A stretch of 64,000 nt of DNA from Hybos culiciformis (GCA_964007475.1 CAXFZM010000052.1:62001-126000), one strand, 5' to 3'. Shown: positions 1 through 11,344, counted from the stretch's first letter. Numbers and translations: made by a program. Notes: a model not told the origin generated them from the sequence alone.

Positions 1-331
1 TTATGCTTATGAATTCTTGTAATTTAGCATAGGAACCTTCAAATAATGGGATTATCTTATTAGAATTTGCTATGTCAAAATCCATCTTATTATTTATAAT
101 TTCTATCAAATAAGATTTAATTAATGTCACGTATTTCGAATATTCTGTTCTTAAACCTGTCTTCCCTGTTCTTACATTTGATTCTTTAACAGAGTTTATA
201 AATAGCGATTTATTGTAAATTACTTTAGTTAATTCAGTTTTTGCTGCAGAGATATTAAATTTTGTTTTTATTATATTGTTGTAGAGGTTTTCTAATTGTT
301 CAATTTCTTTTTGGAATTTCTCAAGGGTCAT
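1..331 (-). CDS. Gag N-terminal part of an LTR retrotransposon (element D), cut by window edge
   Basis: An open frame runs without a stop from an ATG at 331 to the left edge (110 codons). The protein starts MTLEKFQKEIEQLE, is rich in Lys/Glu/Asn and is probably helical. Near the edge it contains IIPLFEGSYAKLQEFI, which matches the 'LP.F.G....L..FI' stretch that opens the capsid domain in the other gag genes here (minus strand near 46150, plus strand near 51800). It would supply the capsid of a Ty3/gypsy-type element transcribed leftwards; pol lies outside the window. The leader, primer-binding site and LTR follow at higher coordinates, as expected for a minus-strand element. Clade is not resolved. 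Family call is inference from one motif plus the context. Confidence 0.6.
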   Translation of the reverse strand, partial: MTLEKFQKEIEQLENLYNNIIKTKFNISAAKTELTKVIYNKSLFINSVKESNVRTGKTGLRTEYSKYVTLIKSYLIEIINNKMDFDIANSNKIIPLFEGSYAKLQEFISI

Positions 332-1059
332 GCTATGAAAAAATTCTTGTGTGCAAAATTTGAATTAAACCGAAAAATTTTTTTTTTTTTTTTTTTTTTT
401 AGATATCAATAATTTCTAAATATGTTAATAGATTTTAATTGAAAATTTAATCATAGAGGGACAAAAAAAATTTTTGGTTTTATTAATTTCTTAATAGGGT
501 ATTAATTTTGTTGTTTCCTATGATATTTATTTAAAATCATTAAAATATATTTGGGTCATTTATTAATTTGTTAATAGGGTATTGAAAAATATTTTTTAGG
601 GTCTTTGCTAAATTTTAATGCAATCTTAATATTAAAATCTTTTTCTTTTTTTTTTTTTGAAATGTATTGGTACGGTATGCAAAAAAATTATCTCTTTTTT
701 TTTTTTGTAAAATATCTAGGTAGAATTATTTTGATAGACAAGTGTTCTTTTTTTTTTTTTTTGTATAATAAATTTTATTTGAATATCGGGGTATTCATGA
801 TATAGTTTTATATTCGTGATAATTCCTAGAATTCTTTGGGGTATTCTTAAGTAATATTCTTAATTTTTATAAGGTTTGACATTGGGAAATTTTTCTTTTT
901 TTTTTTTTTGATTCTTATTGTAATTTATAATACTAATAAGTAAGTAAAAATTTTGTATTTATTTAAAATTCATTACTTTAATGTTTTACAATTCAATATA
1001 AATTTTATTTTTTAATTCATTAACAATTTTTGTTTTTTTTATAATATTTCGAACAATTT

Positions 1060-1387
1060 TTATTTTTTATTTTTTGTGTTTTCTATGTGATTAAAATTTT
1101 TGTTGAACATTTTGTTCATTTTTGTCGAAGTTTTGTGTAAATGTCGGTTTTGTTTAATTTTTCTAATTTCTTCTAGTATTGTTTTGCGTTGTGTCTTGTT
1201 TGTTTTGGTCTGTAAAATTTCTTGTAATTTCCCTAATTCTTTACGGAATTTAACTAGCTTCCCGGCACGTTGCCTTTTTTTTGGGTTGCTGTTGTTCTTG
1301 CTGTTGTTGTTGTTGTTGTTGATTTTGTTGTTGTCGTCTTGTATATTCTTCAATCGTTATTTTCTTCTTCTCTTGTTTCTGTTCCAT
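1060..1387 (-). pseudogene. Leader ORF of element D: Gln-rich basic protein, frameshifted
   Basis: An ATG at 1387 opens a frame with a basic N-terminus (ITIEEYTRR) followed by a run of glutamines encoded by CAA repeats (about 1290-1340). At an A8 run near 1275 this frame runs into a stop. A second frame overlaps it from the same run and continues to 1060 as a Lys/Arg-rich helical protein (GKLVKFRKELGKLQEIL). This looks like one small ORF with a one-base slip in the homopolymer. It lies between the primer-binding site and gag, where some insect LTR elements carry a small accessory ORF. Function unknown. The slip could also be a sequencing error. Confidence 0.45.
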
Positions 1388-1419
1388 ATTTTAAACTTCT
1401 GTATTATATTATAAGATTT

Positions 1420-1438
1420 GCGGTTTGCAGGATCGCCA
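1420..1438 (-). promoter_or_regulatory. Primer-binding site of element D
   Basis: On the minus strand the sequence directly after the LTR end reads TGGCGATCCTGCAAACC. It starts with the TGG that pairs with a tRNA 3' CCA end. The position between LTR and leader ORF supports the call. The tRNA is not identified. Confidence 0.5.
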
Positions 1439-2039
1439 TGTAAAGGAAAGTTTTTTTTTTAGCTTTCTTTTATTTTATTAATTATTTATTTATAATGGAT
1501 CTTGGGATGGACATCTGTGTTGTCCAAGACATCTAAGGCCTATGAATTTCCTAATCTATAATGACCACAAGCATGTCATTATAGAGATCCTATTGTCTAG
1601 GCTGTATTCAGCCGGTTTGTCCTATTAGAGCGGGACGCGCTTTCGTTTTGGCTGTATTCAGCCGGTTATCCGTATTATGTAGCTCGGAAAGCTATCTTAC
1701 CTGTATTGTATAGCTCAGGGAAGCCGTTTAATGAAAGATGAGATTTGATATTAATCTGATTTAATTTTCCAATTTCAATCTTATTTATACAAAATCTTAT
1801 GTACTAAATTTCTTATATTCTATATATAAATATTATATACAATTTAGTTTATATAATTAATTTTCTTATGTAATATGAAATAGTTTACTATATCCTAATA
1901 TGATTGGTTGCCCAATCAAATTAATTATAATTTACAGTAATTCTTATTTTAAAATATAATTTTTTGGGTTCAAAAAATAATTAAAATTTTTATAAATTTA
2001 GTTTGATTTTATCGTTAGTGATAACAATATCACTGCACA
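1439..2039 (-). repeat. Probable 5' LTR of element D (single copy in window)
   Basis: The segment starts TGT next to the primer-binding site and, read on the minus strand, would begin TG..CAGTGATATTG near 2039. It contains a CCAAT-like motif near 1905, TATA-like runs near 1820 and AATAAA-type signals near 1480. It also has a duplicated GC-richer motif, GGCTGTATTCAGCCGGTT, at about 1599 and 1650. The right boundary is a guess because the partner LTR is outside the window. Confidence 0.45.
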
Positions 2040-2470
2040 TGCGCATTAAAAAATTTTATTTTATTATTTCACTCTTATTGCTCTTTATGAAAACGATCTT
2101 AGAAATAATATTTTAAACGATATTTTAAAAATTCTCTCTTAGGGAACGAAAAAATAAAAATTAATTATTTCACTCCCAAGAGCGATTTTTTTTTTGTTTT
2201 TATTTTCTGTACCTAGTAAAGATCGAAAAAAAATTTTTTTTTTTTTTTTACTCCCTAACAAAATGTTCTACAAGGAGTGAAATAAATAAACAAAAATATT
2301 TCATTCCCAAAGAGCGTAATTTATTGTCCGTTTTTTTTATTTTTATTTTGGGAGCAAAAAAAATTTTTTTTTAATTTCGTTCCCAAAGAGCGATTTGTAT
2401 TATTTATTTTTTATTTCCTTTGCAAAGAATGGAGCGAAGGAGTGAAAAAAATAAAATTTTTAACTCTGCT
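2040..2470. repeat. Degenerate repeats of a 'TTTCACTCCCAAAGAGCGA' motif
   Basis: The motif TTTCAnTCCCAAAGAGCG recurs at about 2068, 2169, 2299 and 2377. Inverted forms (GGAGTGAAATA, GGAGCGAAGGAGTGAAA) occur at about 2273 and 2430, separated by A/T runs. It looks like a decayed foldback or short-period array. No coding potential seen. Confidence 0.4.
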
Positions 2471-2887
2471 TGCAAGTCTGGCCGCGTCTGCTTATCAATA
2501 TTTTTTTTAATTAATTTTGAATTATTTAATGTTTATAATACTAAAAACATGCAATTAACTCAAAACTAAATGTCATAATCCCAGAAAAGTATTTAAAAAT
2601 CTAGAAAGAAGGTATGTACAAAGTAATATAATAGAATAGAAACTAAAGGACAATGTTGGTCTAAAAAGTAAACATACATAAAAGTCCTCAAAAAAACACC
2701 AGAAAATACTTATTTATACTACGCACCACTGTCTTTCCTCCAATCCTTTGTTCTCGAGAAAATTATGTAATATTTGACTGTAATTGGAATTTAAATATTT
2801 ACAAAATTCGAAATATTTCGTCTTTCAAGCAAATATATGTTTTAATAAATTATGTATTTTTAATTTCAAGAATTATTATTTTTAAAT

Positions 2888-3169
2888 TTACCATTTTATT
2901 TCTGAAATATCATCACTCTTTTCAAAACATTCCAAGCAAAATACTTTATTTTTGAAAAATATTCTATTTTTGACGGTAAGCTGTCCAAAATGCTGCCAAA
3001 CAATTGACGAAAACTTTGAATTATTTTTTCTATGTAATTTAATTTGAACATTATTTTTCCATTTTTCGTTACTTTTAATTGATTGAAGAAACTCTTCGTA
3101 ATCGGCACAATTTGAAAGGGTTGGAATATTGCTTAATGCTGCAATATCATCATCTGAACTGTTTACCAT
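2888..3169 (-). pseudogene. hAT-type transposase fragment: BED zinc-finger region
   Basis: A 93-codon frame ends in a BED-finger-like segment: SIVWQHFGQL, then VFCLECFEK, giving the usual W..F and C..C spacing. The His part of the finger and the catalytic domain are missing because a stop follows at 2888. BED fingers are the N-terminal DNA-binding domain of many hAT transposases. The acidic N-terminus (SSDDDIAAL) is usual for such proteins. It is probably a truncated transposon remnant; no terminal repeats could be paired with it. A host BED protein is less likely. Confidence 0.5.
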
Positions 3170-3775
3170 ATCTTCATGGTCAGCAACCTAATTGTTACTA
3201 TTCGAATCCGAACTTGAATCCATTCTAAAAAAATTAAATTTTTATATGTCTTATTTGTCCACATATTTATTTTACAAATACCATTTTACGAAAAGAAAAG
3301 CATTTGATGTCATACTTTTTCATAATTTCGAGTGTAGAACTTTAGACACAACTTGAATTTGTCTTTTTTCAGTCAGACGCTAGGCTTTGAGTTTCCAAAA
3401 AACTCTTTAATTACTTTTTAAACGAAATTTCATGTTATATTTAAAAAAGCTTTTTTGATATTTTTTCTAAAAAGTGACGTAGTTTGTAAGTTAAGAAATA
3501 TTTACAAAAAAAAAAAAATAAATATTAATTAATTTTTTATTAATTAAAAAATAAATAATTGACGGATATTGAGTAATTTTTTTGTAGATGCCGTCGAGAC
3601 GTTAATGTGTAACGGGTTTTAGGTGCGTAGTTTTTTTTGTACCAATTTTCGTTAATAGTTTTTCAAACAGTTTTTCGAAAAACAATATTAGAAAATATTT
3701 CACAATTTTGAGGAACAAGTAAATAAATGATATTTCATAATGCCAAGCAATAGTTGAAATTTTATAAGCTATAAG
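3170..3775. other. AT-rich interval, no gene seen
   Basis: Contains poly-A/T runs (e.g. 3508-3560) and no recognisable coding segment. It ends with GCTATAAG at 3768-3775, one copy of the target duplication of the neighbouring hAT MITE. Confidence 0.5.
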
Positions 3776-4561
3776 CAGTGCTCGAAGTGAGGCGAGATGG
3801 GGTGGGATTCCATCCCGGTACTTCTAAATAATTCTAAACCCATCCCACCACTTCTTAGGTTGGAAAAATGCATCCCGGAACATATTTTTTTAAATTTTAA
3901 ATAATTATATTCCTGAATTTTAAAAATTTTTATTAAAAAAAAATTAAAAATAATTTTAAATGAGACTTTTAAAATTCAACTAGTAATTAGTAGATATTTT
4001 GGTTACTAATTGGCCATGACTTAGTTATTTTTTTTGTAACAATTTTCGCAGCATTTCGTAAATTTCAATTTTTACCCGATCAAATTTTGAATATTCTCTA
4101 TCTTTAGTTAATTTCCAAATTTTTTTTAAATTTTTTTTTTTTAAATGATTAAATTTTTTAATAAAAAAAAAGAAAAATTAAGAACAGCAGGATACATAAA
4201 AGCGGAGGGAGAAGAGCAATTGAATGAATGTACTAAGCACATTAAGCCAAGATAGGACATTACAGGAGCTCAATACTTTAAAGTTCCTGGATTACCAGTC
4301 AGAAACAGAATGGTGTGAAAAGTTAGAGACATATAAATATAACAGTTAAAGAAAGTGGAGTAGGATGTTCTATTTGCATGATTTAGGAACAACAAAGACG
4401 CAACGCAAGCGTTAAAGCTGGTAAAATTAAAATAAATTTGTTTGGATGAGTCATTTTTCTACTAAAAAAGGACAAAGCGATAGAAACCCCACGAGCCTCA
4501 ACCTGCTCTTAAATTTTTTTTTAACCATCCCACCACTTTTAGTCTGCCACTTCGACCACTG
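3776..4561. mobile_element. hAT-like non-autonomous element with perfect 8-bp TSD
   Basis: The ends are inverted: CAGTGCTCGAAGTG on the left and, as reverse complement, CAGTGGTCGAAGTGG on the right. Flanks are identical: GCTATAAG at 3768-3775 and 4562-4569. CAGTG termini with an 8-bp duplication are typical of hAT elements. Subterminal GATGGGGTGGGATTC / CATCCCACCACTT motifs are also inverted. The interior is AT-rich, with a more complex block at 4180-4440 of unknown origin. No transposase is seen. Confidence 0.85.
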
Positions 4562-4569
4562 GCTATAAG

Positions 4570-5401
4570 AAAATAAAAACCTTCAACATCAATCAACTAA
4601 CTATAAGTACCTATCAATTTTCGTCGAAGTTTTTCATTTTTATAGGTTACTGCAATAAATACATACAAATATGTATGCCCATGTACTAATTTTTATCGGT
4701 ATTCGGTATTCAATGAATCGTTAAAAATAGAATTTGAAAATAATTTGCTTTAGTCAGTTGAGAGCTTCTAACTCCAACGTCCGAATTCGCAGAAAAAATA
4801 AAAAAATAAAATAAAAAATGTACATATATACAAACGCGTACTGGTGCAGTAACGGCTACTCCTACTTTTACCTTAGTGCCCAAAGTGTGTCATATCAAAC
4901 TGATTTTTATTTTAATTTTTTTTTATTAAATTGAAAAAATAATTTTTTTTTTCTACTAATAAATTTTTTTTTGAGATTTTCAGTAAGTGAGGGTTCCGTC
5001 AAAAATTTTAAATCAAAAAGGGTTCCTCGGTAAAAATAGTTTGGGAAACGCTGCCTTAGTGCATAAAACGATCTAAAGCAGTTTTTTAAAAAACACTTTA
5101 CTTTTATGTTTTCAAGAATTTTGAGACATTATTTCCTTATAAAAACCTGAGTACTACCTATTTCTTTAGTAAACGAGTGTTTTGAATTTAGAACCTAAAG
5201 CTAAACGAGATTCAACCAAGAAGCTGAGTTTGAGACTTCCAAGAAAATATAATTTTTATTAAAAAAAAATTTTTTTATCAGATGCCTAGGTACCCAGTTG
5301 GGTATCTACAGAAATTTATAATTTTAGTAAAATTAATAAATGTCTATTATTAAATCATTTCATTAATAAATTTGAACATTCAATTGATCTTCGAACCAGT
5401 T

Positions 5402-5403
<2 letters not shown>
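4570..5403. other. Non-coding interval
   Basis: No gene recognised. A segment around 4985-5055 (GGGTTCCGTC ... GGTTCCTCGGTAAAAATAG ... GGGAAACGCTGCC) looks like the end of a further DNA-transposon remnant, but no partner end was found. Confidence 0.4.
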
Positions 5404-5437
<34 letters not shown>

Positions 5438-5560
5438 CACACACACTTAATTCAAGTGAGACAAATTTGAAAAATGACACAAATTCCAGTCCGAGGTGGG
5501 AATCGAACCCACGACCGAACACGCCGTAGGATAATGGCAATACCACTACACCATGACGGG
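5404..5560 (-). mobile_element. tRNA-derived SINE
   Basis: On the minus strand a tRNA-like head (5560 to about 5490) has an A-box-like GGTGTAGTGGT and a perfect B box, GGTTCGATTCC. It is followed by a 55-60-bp unrelated body, a short GT run and a poly-A tail of about 30 (5404-5433). Head, body and tail are the standard SINE layout, so this is not a free tRNA gene. Acceptor-stem pairing is poor. I could not find a convincing target duplication. Confidence 0.7.
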
Positions 5561-5703
5561 ATTTATAAGCGTTCGCAAGGTTCTTATATACATTAAAAAA
5601 ATATACACCAAAAAAATTCGAAAAATATACTTGTAATTTAAATATTTATTTAACTAAAAGCAAAAAAATTAAACTTAAATTTTGGGCTGTGGAGAAAGAA
5701 AAA

Positions 5704-5847
5704 GGCGCAGTGAAATAAGGCCGCGACGCGATAGGTTTTTTGTTGGGGTCTTATTTCATTTTGAAAAATAAAATAAGACCGCAACAACAAATCCTCGCGG
5801 CCTTATTTCACGCGGCCTTATTTCACGCGGCCTTATTTCCATCCCCC
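5704..5847. mobile_element. 144-bp foldback element with 9-bp TSD
   Basis: The flanks are AAAGAAAAA (5695-5703) and AAGGAAAAA (5848-5856), 8 of 9 identical. The ends are inverted: GGCGCAGTGAAATAAGGCCG against GGGGGATGGAAATAAGGCCG. The right side repeats GCGGCCTTATTTCAC three times; the centre holds AATAAGACC/GGTCTTATT. Nine-bp duplications are typical of Mutator-like and Foldback elements. No coding capacity. Confidence 0.6.
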
Positions 5848-6557
5848 AAGGAAAAACTCTGTCAATAAGTGGGAAAAACATTAATCGTAAGAAAACTAAA
5901 AAAATTTCGTGATTAAAAACTTCGATTTTGATTTTTAGGTCTTAATTTTCGTGATTTTAATTTTTTGGGACTTTCGTTTTCGGAGCAATAAACACTAACT
6001 AAAATAAATAAATAAGTTATTCAAATTCGTGAGCTTGTTAAATACTTAATTAACATTTGATATTGTGATCACCGTAGGCAACATTTAGATCATTTGCGAA
6101 AAGCATTTATACCTTTTTTTTACTAAGAAATAAAGAAACCTTATATATGGACGTGCAAGTTCAATCCGAGTTTGGTAAAAATTACTATAATAATAAATCA
6201 TGAATTTATAATAATGAGAACCATTTTAAAAGAAAACATCATTACTTTTGCTTTATTAGTGAAATGGTTTTACGTCGGAGCTCTAATTTGTGAAAAAACC
6301 TCAGGTGGATCTGGCTTCAGTATACTCATTTAGTTAAATTTTAACTTTTTTTATAGTATATCTTTGTAGTATATCTCGAATTCACTTTCTCAGCCATCCT
6401 CAATTATCAATTATTTTTGAATTTATAGTCTAATTGTTTTTGTTAGTAATTAATTTTTTTTTTGAGAATTTTCTCAGCGTAAAAATGACTTGCTTATACC
6501 CTTTTTTCTCAAAAATCGACTTGTATATATACCGAGGTAAAAATATATAGCTTTATA

Positions 6558-7894
6558 GGGTAAGTGTACTAGTAACCCGGCCAGTACTAGTATCCGACCA
6601 TTTCAACTTTGCCTTTAAATATTAAGGAAAATATTATATAATTAGTTTTTTTTGAGTAGTAAGCTTTGTTAAATGGGATCTCTTCCACTCACTTACAAAA
6701 TTTCGGATCGGTCGTAAAGTTTTAAAGACAAAAAAAAGACTAAACAGTTGGTTAATTTTCTTAAAGTGCTGAAATTCATAAAAAATTGCTAGAAACATCA
6801 AAAAATGAAATATGGAAAATAGGTAAGTTTTAAACGTTTTTAATTGAATGTTAAAATTGTATATTAATGAAATTCCAGATTTTTTTTTAAATTTTTTAAT
6901 TTAAAGTTAAAAACGAAGGCAGCCGCATTACTGAAACCACATTTTGTTTAAAATCTAGTATCCGGCCTATGTGACGGGATACAAATTTCTTGCAAAAAAA
7001 TAAATTTTTTAATTTTTTTATGAGAAATGACGATAGTACTTGGTTTCAGTAATCGTTTTTTTAATTTTGTCTTGAGTATTTAATATCCGGCCACATAAAA
7101 TAGTGTAGTGAAAAATTAGTATGGCCGCTTACTAAAAACAGAGTTAATAATACTTAAGCTATTTTTTTTTAGATTAAGGAAATTGTTTGGGAACAAACAA
7201 TATCAAAAAGCCAATTATATTGTTTGTAAATGGACATAGGTCTCATTTAAACCGAAATTTTAGTTTATTCTGCGATGACAATAAAATAATTCTCTATTCA
7301 CTCCCACCCAACACAACCCATATGCTGCAACTAACTGATGTTGAAATTTTCAAACCAATTAAGACAGAGTGGAAAGTGACTGTTAGAGAATACACATCTG
7401 AAGCGTTTGGGCAAGCTGTAACGAAAGAAGCAGAAAAACGAGGTAAAAAAATCTAAAGAAACAGCAAAGGAAAAATGAAAAAGTTCTCAAATTGATTCTA
7501 ACAAAAAATGTCTAGAATGTTTCGGTGATCTTTATAAAACTTATATACAAAAGTAATTTATATTATTACTAAAATATAAAAAAAAATAAATAAAATATGA
7601 ATTTGGATATTTAATATAAGTATTGCAGTTATTCTTTCTTAATCTCAGTGGCCGGATACTGAATTTTTCGTCGAGTTTGACGCCAAGCTAAATATCATGC
7701 ACAAAAATAATTTTTTAACAAAAACCTAAAATTCTTTATTGTGAAGGACCTTTCAGACTTCAATTTAAAAAAAAATATATATTTAATATATTTTATTAAT
7801 AAAAAAAAAATTTTCGTAGCTTTGAAATTGAAGTTGCTATGATAAATCTAAGTTCGAAAAATCCTTAAGTGGCTGGGTACTAGTACACTTACCC
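6558..7894 (+). mobile_element. pogo/Tigger-like (Tc1-mariner superfamily) element
   Basis: Seventeen-bp perfect terminal inverted repeats, GGGTAAGTGTACTAGTA, sit at 6558 and (reverse complement) at 7894, flanked by TA at 6556-6557 and 7895-7896. A TATCCGGCC motif recurs inside (6958, 7082, inverted near 7647), probably subterminal binding sites. At 1.34 kb it is much shorter than full pogo elements, and only a piece of transposase remains. Confidence 0.85.
7172..7456 (+). pseudogene. pogo-type DDE transposase fragment
   Basis: The frame encodes the middle of a DDE_1 domain: KPIILFVNGHRSHL, then ILYSLPPNTTHMLQLTDV and FKPIKTEWK. In pogo/Tigger proteins the first motif is normally V-D-G-H; here the aspartate codon is replaced by AAT (Asn), so a catalytic residue is lost. 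The N-terminal DNA-binding domain and first catalytic Asp are missing, and a stop comes at 7456. A TTTTTTTTTAG just upstream could be an old splice acceptor. The gene lies inside the TA-flanked element and is certainly inactive. Confidence 0.75.
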
Positions 7895-8051
7895 TATACC
7901 TATGTTAACTCTGCGCATCGGAATATAGTTTGACTTCCCCCAAAAAACGTCTTGAATTTAAAATCTAAGGGGCCGCCTCTATCTCCTCTCGAAAAATATG
8001 GCAAATACGGATTTTAAAAAAATCAACCGGTACCCTAAACATATGAAAACT

Positions 8052-8165
8052 TTGGGGGCCATACTCCAAAACAGGACCTTTATTCCAAAAGTGCTTTTGG
8101 ATTTGGGGACCGCTTCTACTCCTCTACAAGTTTCAGTCAAATCGGGCTTGTACATGTAAACTTCA
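8052..8165 (+). repeat. Dispersed ~110-bp module (copy 1)
   Basis: The order GGGGCCATACTCC ... GGATTTGGGGACCGCTTCTAC ... CAAGTTTCAGTCAAATCG ... GTACATGTAAACTTC recurs in the same order near 10555-10680, 52488-52615 and 52745-52840, with partial copies near 9600-9790 (inverted) and 31320-31370. No coding frame is shared. It is probably an internal module of a transposon family. Confidence 0.5.
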
Positions 8166-8169
8166 GAAT

Positions 8170-9340
8170 TTTATTGAATTAGATTTAGATTAGGGATATA
8201 GATTGCACTAGTATAAAAAATTAATATTAATAGAAAATGAGCAAATTGACGGTAACCACAAGACGGCACTCGTATTCTATTACCATACATTTAATTTTTT
8301 TATTATATAACCTAGAAAATCATTTATTCAACAATAAAAAAAAAAATAATTTATTCGAATAATGTGCTTTTCCGCCTTTTTTAGTTTTTAATTATAGAAA
8401 TTGTATTGTACTTACATACGTTGAATGATTCTCTGATGTTTATTAAATTCAAATTCATTAGACCCCGCCATTAATTTTAATTTAATTTATCGAAACTAAA
8501 AATATGTTAATTTAGTACACCTGTACTTCTCAAAAATTCAAAATTTTTGTTCTTTGATTTTTATTTAAAATAATTTTTATGTAATTCTATTTCAAATTAC
8601 ACCATAAAATATTTAGGTACACCATACGTCCGAGCATACGTCTGTTCTGTACCTTTCAAAATTTAAATTTTTTTTTTTTTTTAGAATTTTATTTTTTAAT
8701 CTACTTATTTAAATTTTTTGATGTAGGTACTTTTACTTTTTTAATTTTTTTTTTTGTTTAAACTCACAAGACAGAATTAAACTTTTAGTTTAAATTAAAC
8801 TTTAATTTTTTATTTTAATTTCCGAATTAAATGAAATACGTTATACGCGACGCCAAGTCAAAAACCAAATTAAAATAAATTGAAAAAAAATTGGCCTGGA
8901 GATATACTCTACGTAATCTGAGCACTCAAAAAATTTAAATTTGCGCAATGAACGATGTTTACTTATCCCCCATAACATTTTCATATGATTTTCATTATTA
9001 CGGCGTTCAAGCGCATTCGTTGCTATAAGCTTATGTCTAGCATAAACAAGCTGAAGTTGTTGGACATGAGAGAGCGAACAAAAAAAATTTTAAAAGAAAA
9101 AAAATTCGTCGCTGCTTGTTGTTTTTTTAAAACTTATATGGCTGCTAGCGATCGCTTTCACCTAAAAATTTGTCGCTGCTGCTAGGCCAAAAAACGTCGC
9201 TGCGTCGCTCGCGCTAGCTCGAAATCGATGATCGCGTCGGCTTCTGCTCAGGATAATGACGATGATGATATTTTAAAAGTCAAAAGGGAGCTTAAGCATT
9301 TAAAAAACTTTTTTTTTATTTTTTATCTTTTAATTAACAA
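8170..9340. other. Interval without a recognised gene
   Basis: AT-rich with long T runs. A less AT-biased patch at 9105-9240 repeats GTCGCTGC and contains GCTAGCGATCGC and ATCGATGATCGCG. I see no coding signal. Confidence 0.4.
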
Positions 9341-9356
9341 ACAATTTATTTTCGTT

Positions 9357-10905
9357 GTAATAGCAGAGATATGGTCGACGTAATTCACGCGCGTAGAAGC
9401 ACAGAAAATATCAAATTGAATGAAAATGTATGATATCCTCAACGACGTAAAACATAGCTTTCGCGCGTAAAATATTTTAACTTTCCCAGTATTTACGCCG
9501 TAGATTGCAAAACTCATTTGTTTTTATTTTTTTGGTGCTGCCAAATTTTTTAATTATTCTTTTGCAAATTTAATATAAAAATTATTGGCGTAAATAAAGT
9601 TAACGTGTACACTTCCGATTTTGTTTAAACTTGATGAAGGCGTAGAGTTGACTCCCAAACTCCCAAATCCGAGAGGGTTTGTGGAGGCAGAGATATGGCC
9701 TTCCAAAGTTTCCATTTTGAATTTTTTCGCAATAATTTTTTTTTAGCAATAATTTTTTTTTGTACACGTTAACTTTATTTACGCCAATCCTCTTGGATTT
9801 TGACTTTTACCAAGTTTTTTGTTTTGAGCAATTTTAGTCAAATTAAAAAAAATTTTAAACTTATATACCAATAGTTTATAAACAACATTTTTTTCCTTCT
9901 TAAAATGGCAACAATAACTTCTTATTCTTTTTCTTTTTTTCGCATTTGAACGGCGTTGAGCATAACAGGTAAAAAAAAAAGTTTTTTTATTTTTTTTTTA
10001 CGTGCGTATAAGCGCGTGAATTACGTCGACCATATCTATAGCATAATGCTAAAGATACAGTCGACGACCATATCTATAGCATAATGCTAAAGATACAGTC
10101 GACGTAGTTCACGCGCGTATGCGCATGTAAAAAAAAAAAAAAAAACAGTTTTTTTTTTACCTGTTATGCTCAACGCCTTTCACATGCCAAAAACAAAAGA
10201 GAACAAGAAGTTATTCTTGCCATTTTACGAAAAAAAAAATATTTATTTATAAACTATTGGTAAATAAGTTTTAAATCTTTTTTTTTATTTGACAAAAATT
10301 GCTAAAAAAAAAAAACTTGGTGAAAGGGTAGAGACGATCCATAAAAGTCGAAGTCCAAGAGGAATTTGACCCACAAGCCTCCGTTTCAGAGATACGACCT
10401 TCCAAAATTTCCCATTAGGTATCCAGTATAAGTAAGCCAAATAAAAAGCCCTTGAGGTTTGAAGCAGGCAGCCTCCATCCTTCATTTAACATAAAAAAAA
10501 TTGGTTGCGAAAAAATGCACTTTTGTTCCCACCTAATTTATGAAAAAATTGGAAGGCCATATCTCTGAAACAGGGGCTTACCTGCACAAACCCTTTCGGA
10601 TTTGGGCGTTCGGGAACTACCTCTACCCTTTCACCAAGTTTTAACAAAATCGGGAGAGCACACGTAAACTTTATTTGCGCCAGTAATTTTTGTATTAAAT
10701 TTGTAAAGGAAAAATTCTAAATTTGGCAACACCAAAAAAACAATAACAAATGATTTCAACAATCTACGGCGTAAAATACTGGGAAAGTTAAAATATTTCA
10801 ACTTTTACGCCGTTTTACGTCGTTGAGTATAACCAGTCTCATACATTTTCATACGATTTGATTTTTTACCTAACTACGTCGACTGTACCTTTAGCATAAA
10901 GCTGA
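9357..10905. mobile_element. ~1.5-kb inverted-repeat (foldback) element
   Basis: The left arm (about 9357-9970) and right arm (about 10240-10905) are imperfect inverted copies. They share CTCAACGACGTAAAAC, TTTAACTTTCCCAGTATTT, ACGCCGTAGATTG and ATATGGCCTTCCAA. The centre (10013-10125) has ATAGCATAATGCTAAAGATA next to GTCGACGA in two tandem copies. GTCGACGTA also marks both outer ends. No transposase seen and no target duplication assigned. Confidence 0.65.
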
Positions 10906-11034
10906 AAGAAGAAAGAATATTTTATTTCCGCTCTATATATTTTTTTTTAGACTAAACTGAGCAATCAATTTCAAACAAAAGGAGAATGTGCTTCGTTCAG
11001 ATTAGTGCTGGAAACAAGTCTCAACTAGGGTATC

Positions 11035-11135
11035 CAATACCGGTAAACGGTAAACCGGTTTACCGGTTTTACCGGCCAATATTGAGTTATAGAATTCCCG
11101 GTAATTTTTTTAATTTACCGGTATTTCTCGAAAAA
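11035..11135. repeat. Cluster of CCGGT palindromic motifs
   Basis: TACCGGTAAAC, AAACCGGTTTACCGGTTTTA and TTACCGGTATT occur within 100 bp. Similar CCGGTT clusters lie at 19190-19212, 23888-23972 and 28478-28532. They may be termini of one decayed transposon family. Confidence 0.4.
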
Positions 11136-11196
11136 TATTAATATAGTATAGTTGCTAAAAGAGTAACTATATTTGAATATAAATATTATCATTGTA

Positions 11197-11322
11197 GTAC
11201 CGAAAACAATAGCTGCAGATGTAGCTCTGGTCGTCTAAAAAAGTAAAAATCTTTGCTAAAGTTAACATCCTTGCTAAGACTTTTAAAAGGCTATATTAAT
11301 CTTGAAATCTTGTTTTCGGTAC
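11197..11322. mobile_element. 126-bp TA-flanked MITE
   Basis: The ends are perfect inverted repeats, GTACCGAAAACAA, flanked by TA at 11195-11196 and 11323-11324. This is compatible with a Tc1/mariner-type non-autonomous element. No coding capacity. Confidence 0.6.
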
Positions 11323-11344
11323 TACACACAAAAAAAAAACACCA

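Noticed and set aside
605..805. Short hydrophobic frame (plus)
   Set aside because: Phe-rich because it runs through poly-T tracts; no motif or start context.
1100..1414. 104-codon plus-strand frame rich in Leu
   Set aside because: It is the antisense of the Gln-rich leader ORF (CAA repeats read as TTG).
5490..5560. Functional tRNA gene
   Set aside because: Weak acceptor and anticodon stems, plus a body and poly-A tail; fits a SINE better.
8985..9185. Plus-strand frame ending CRCC
   Set aside because: No recognisable domain; spans a GTCGCTGC repeat patch.
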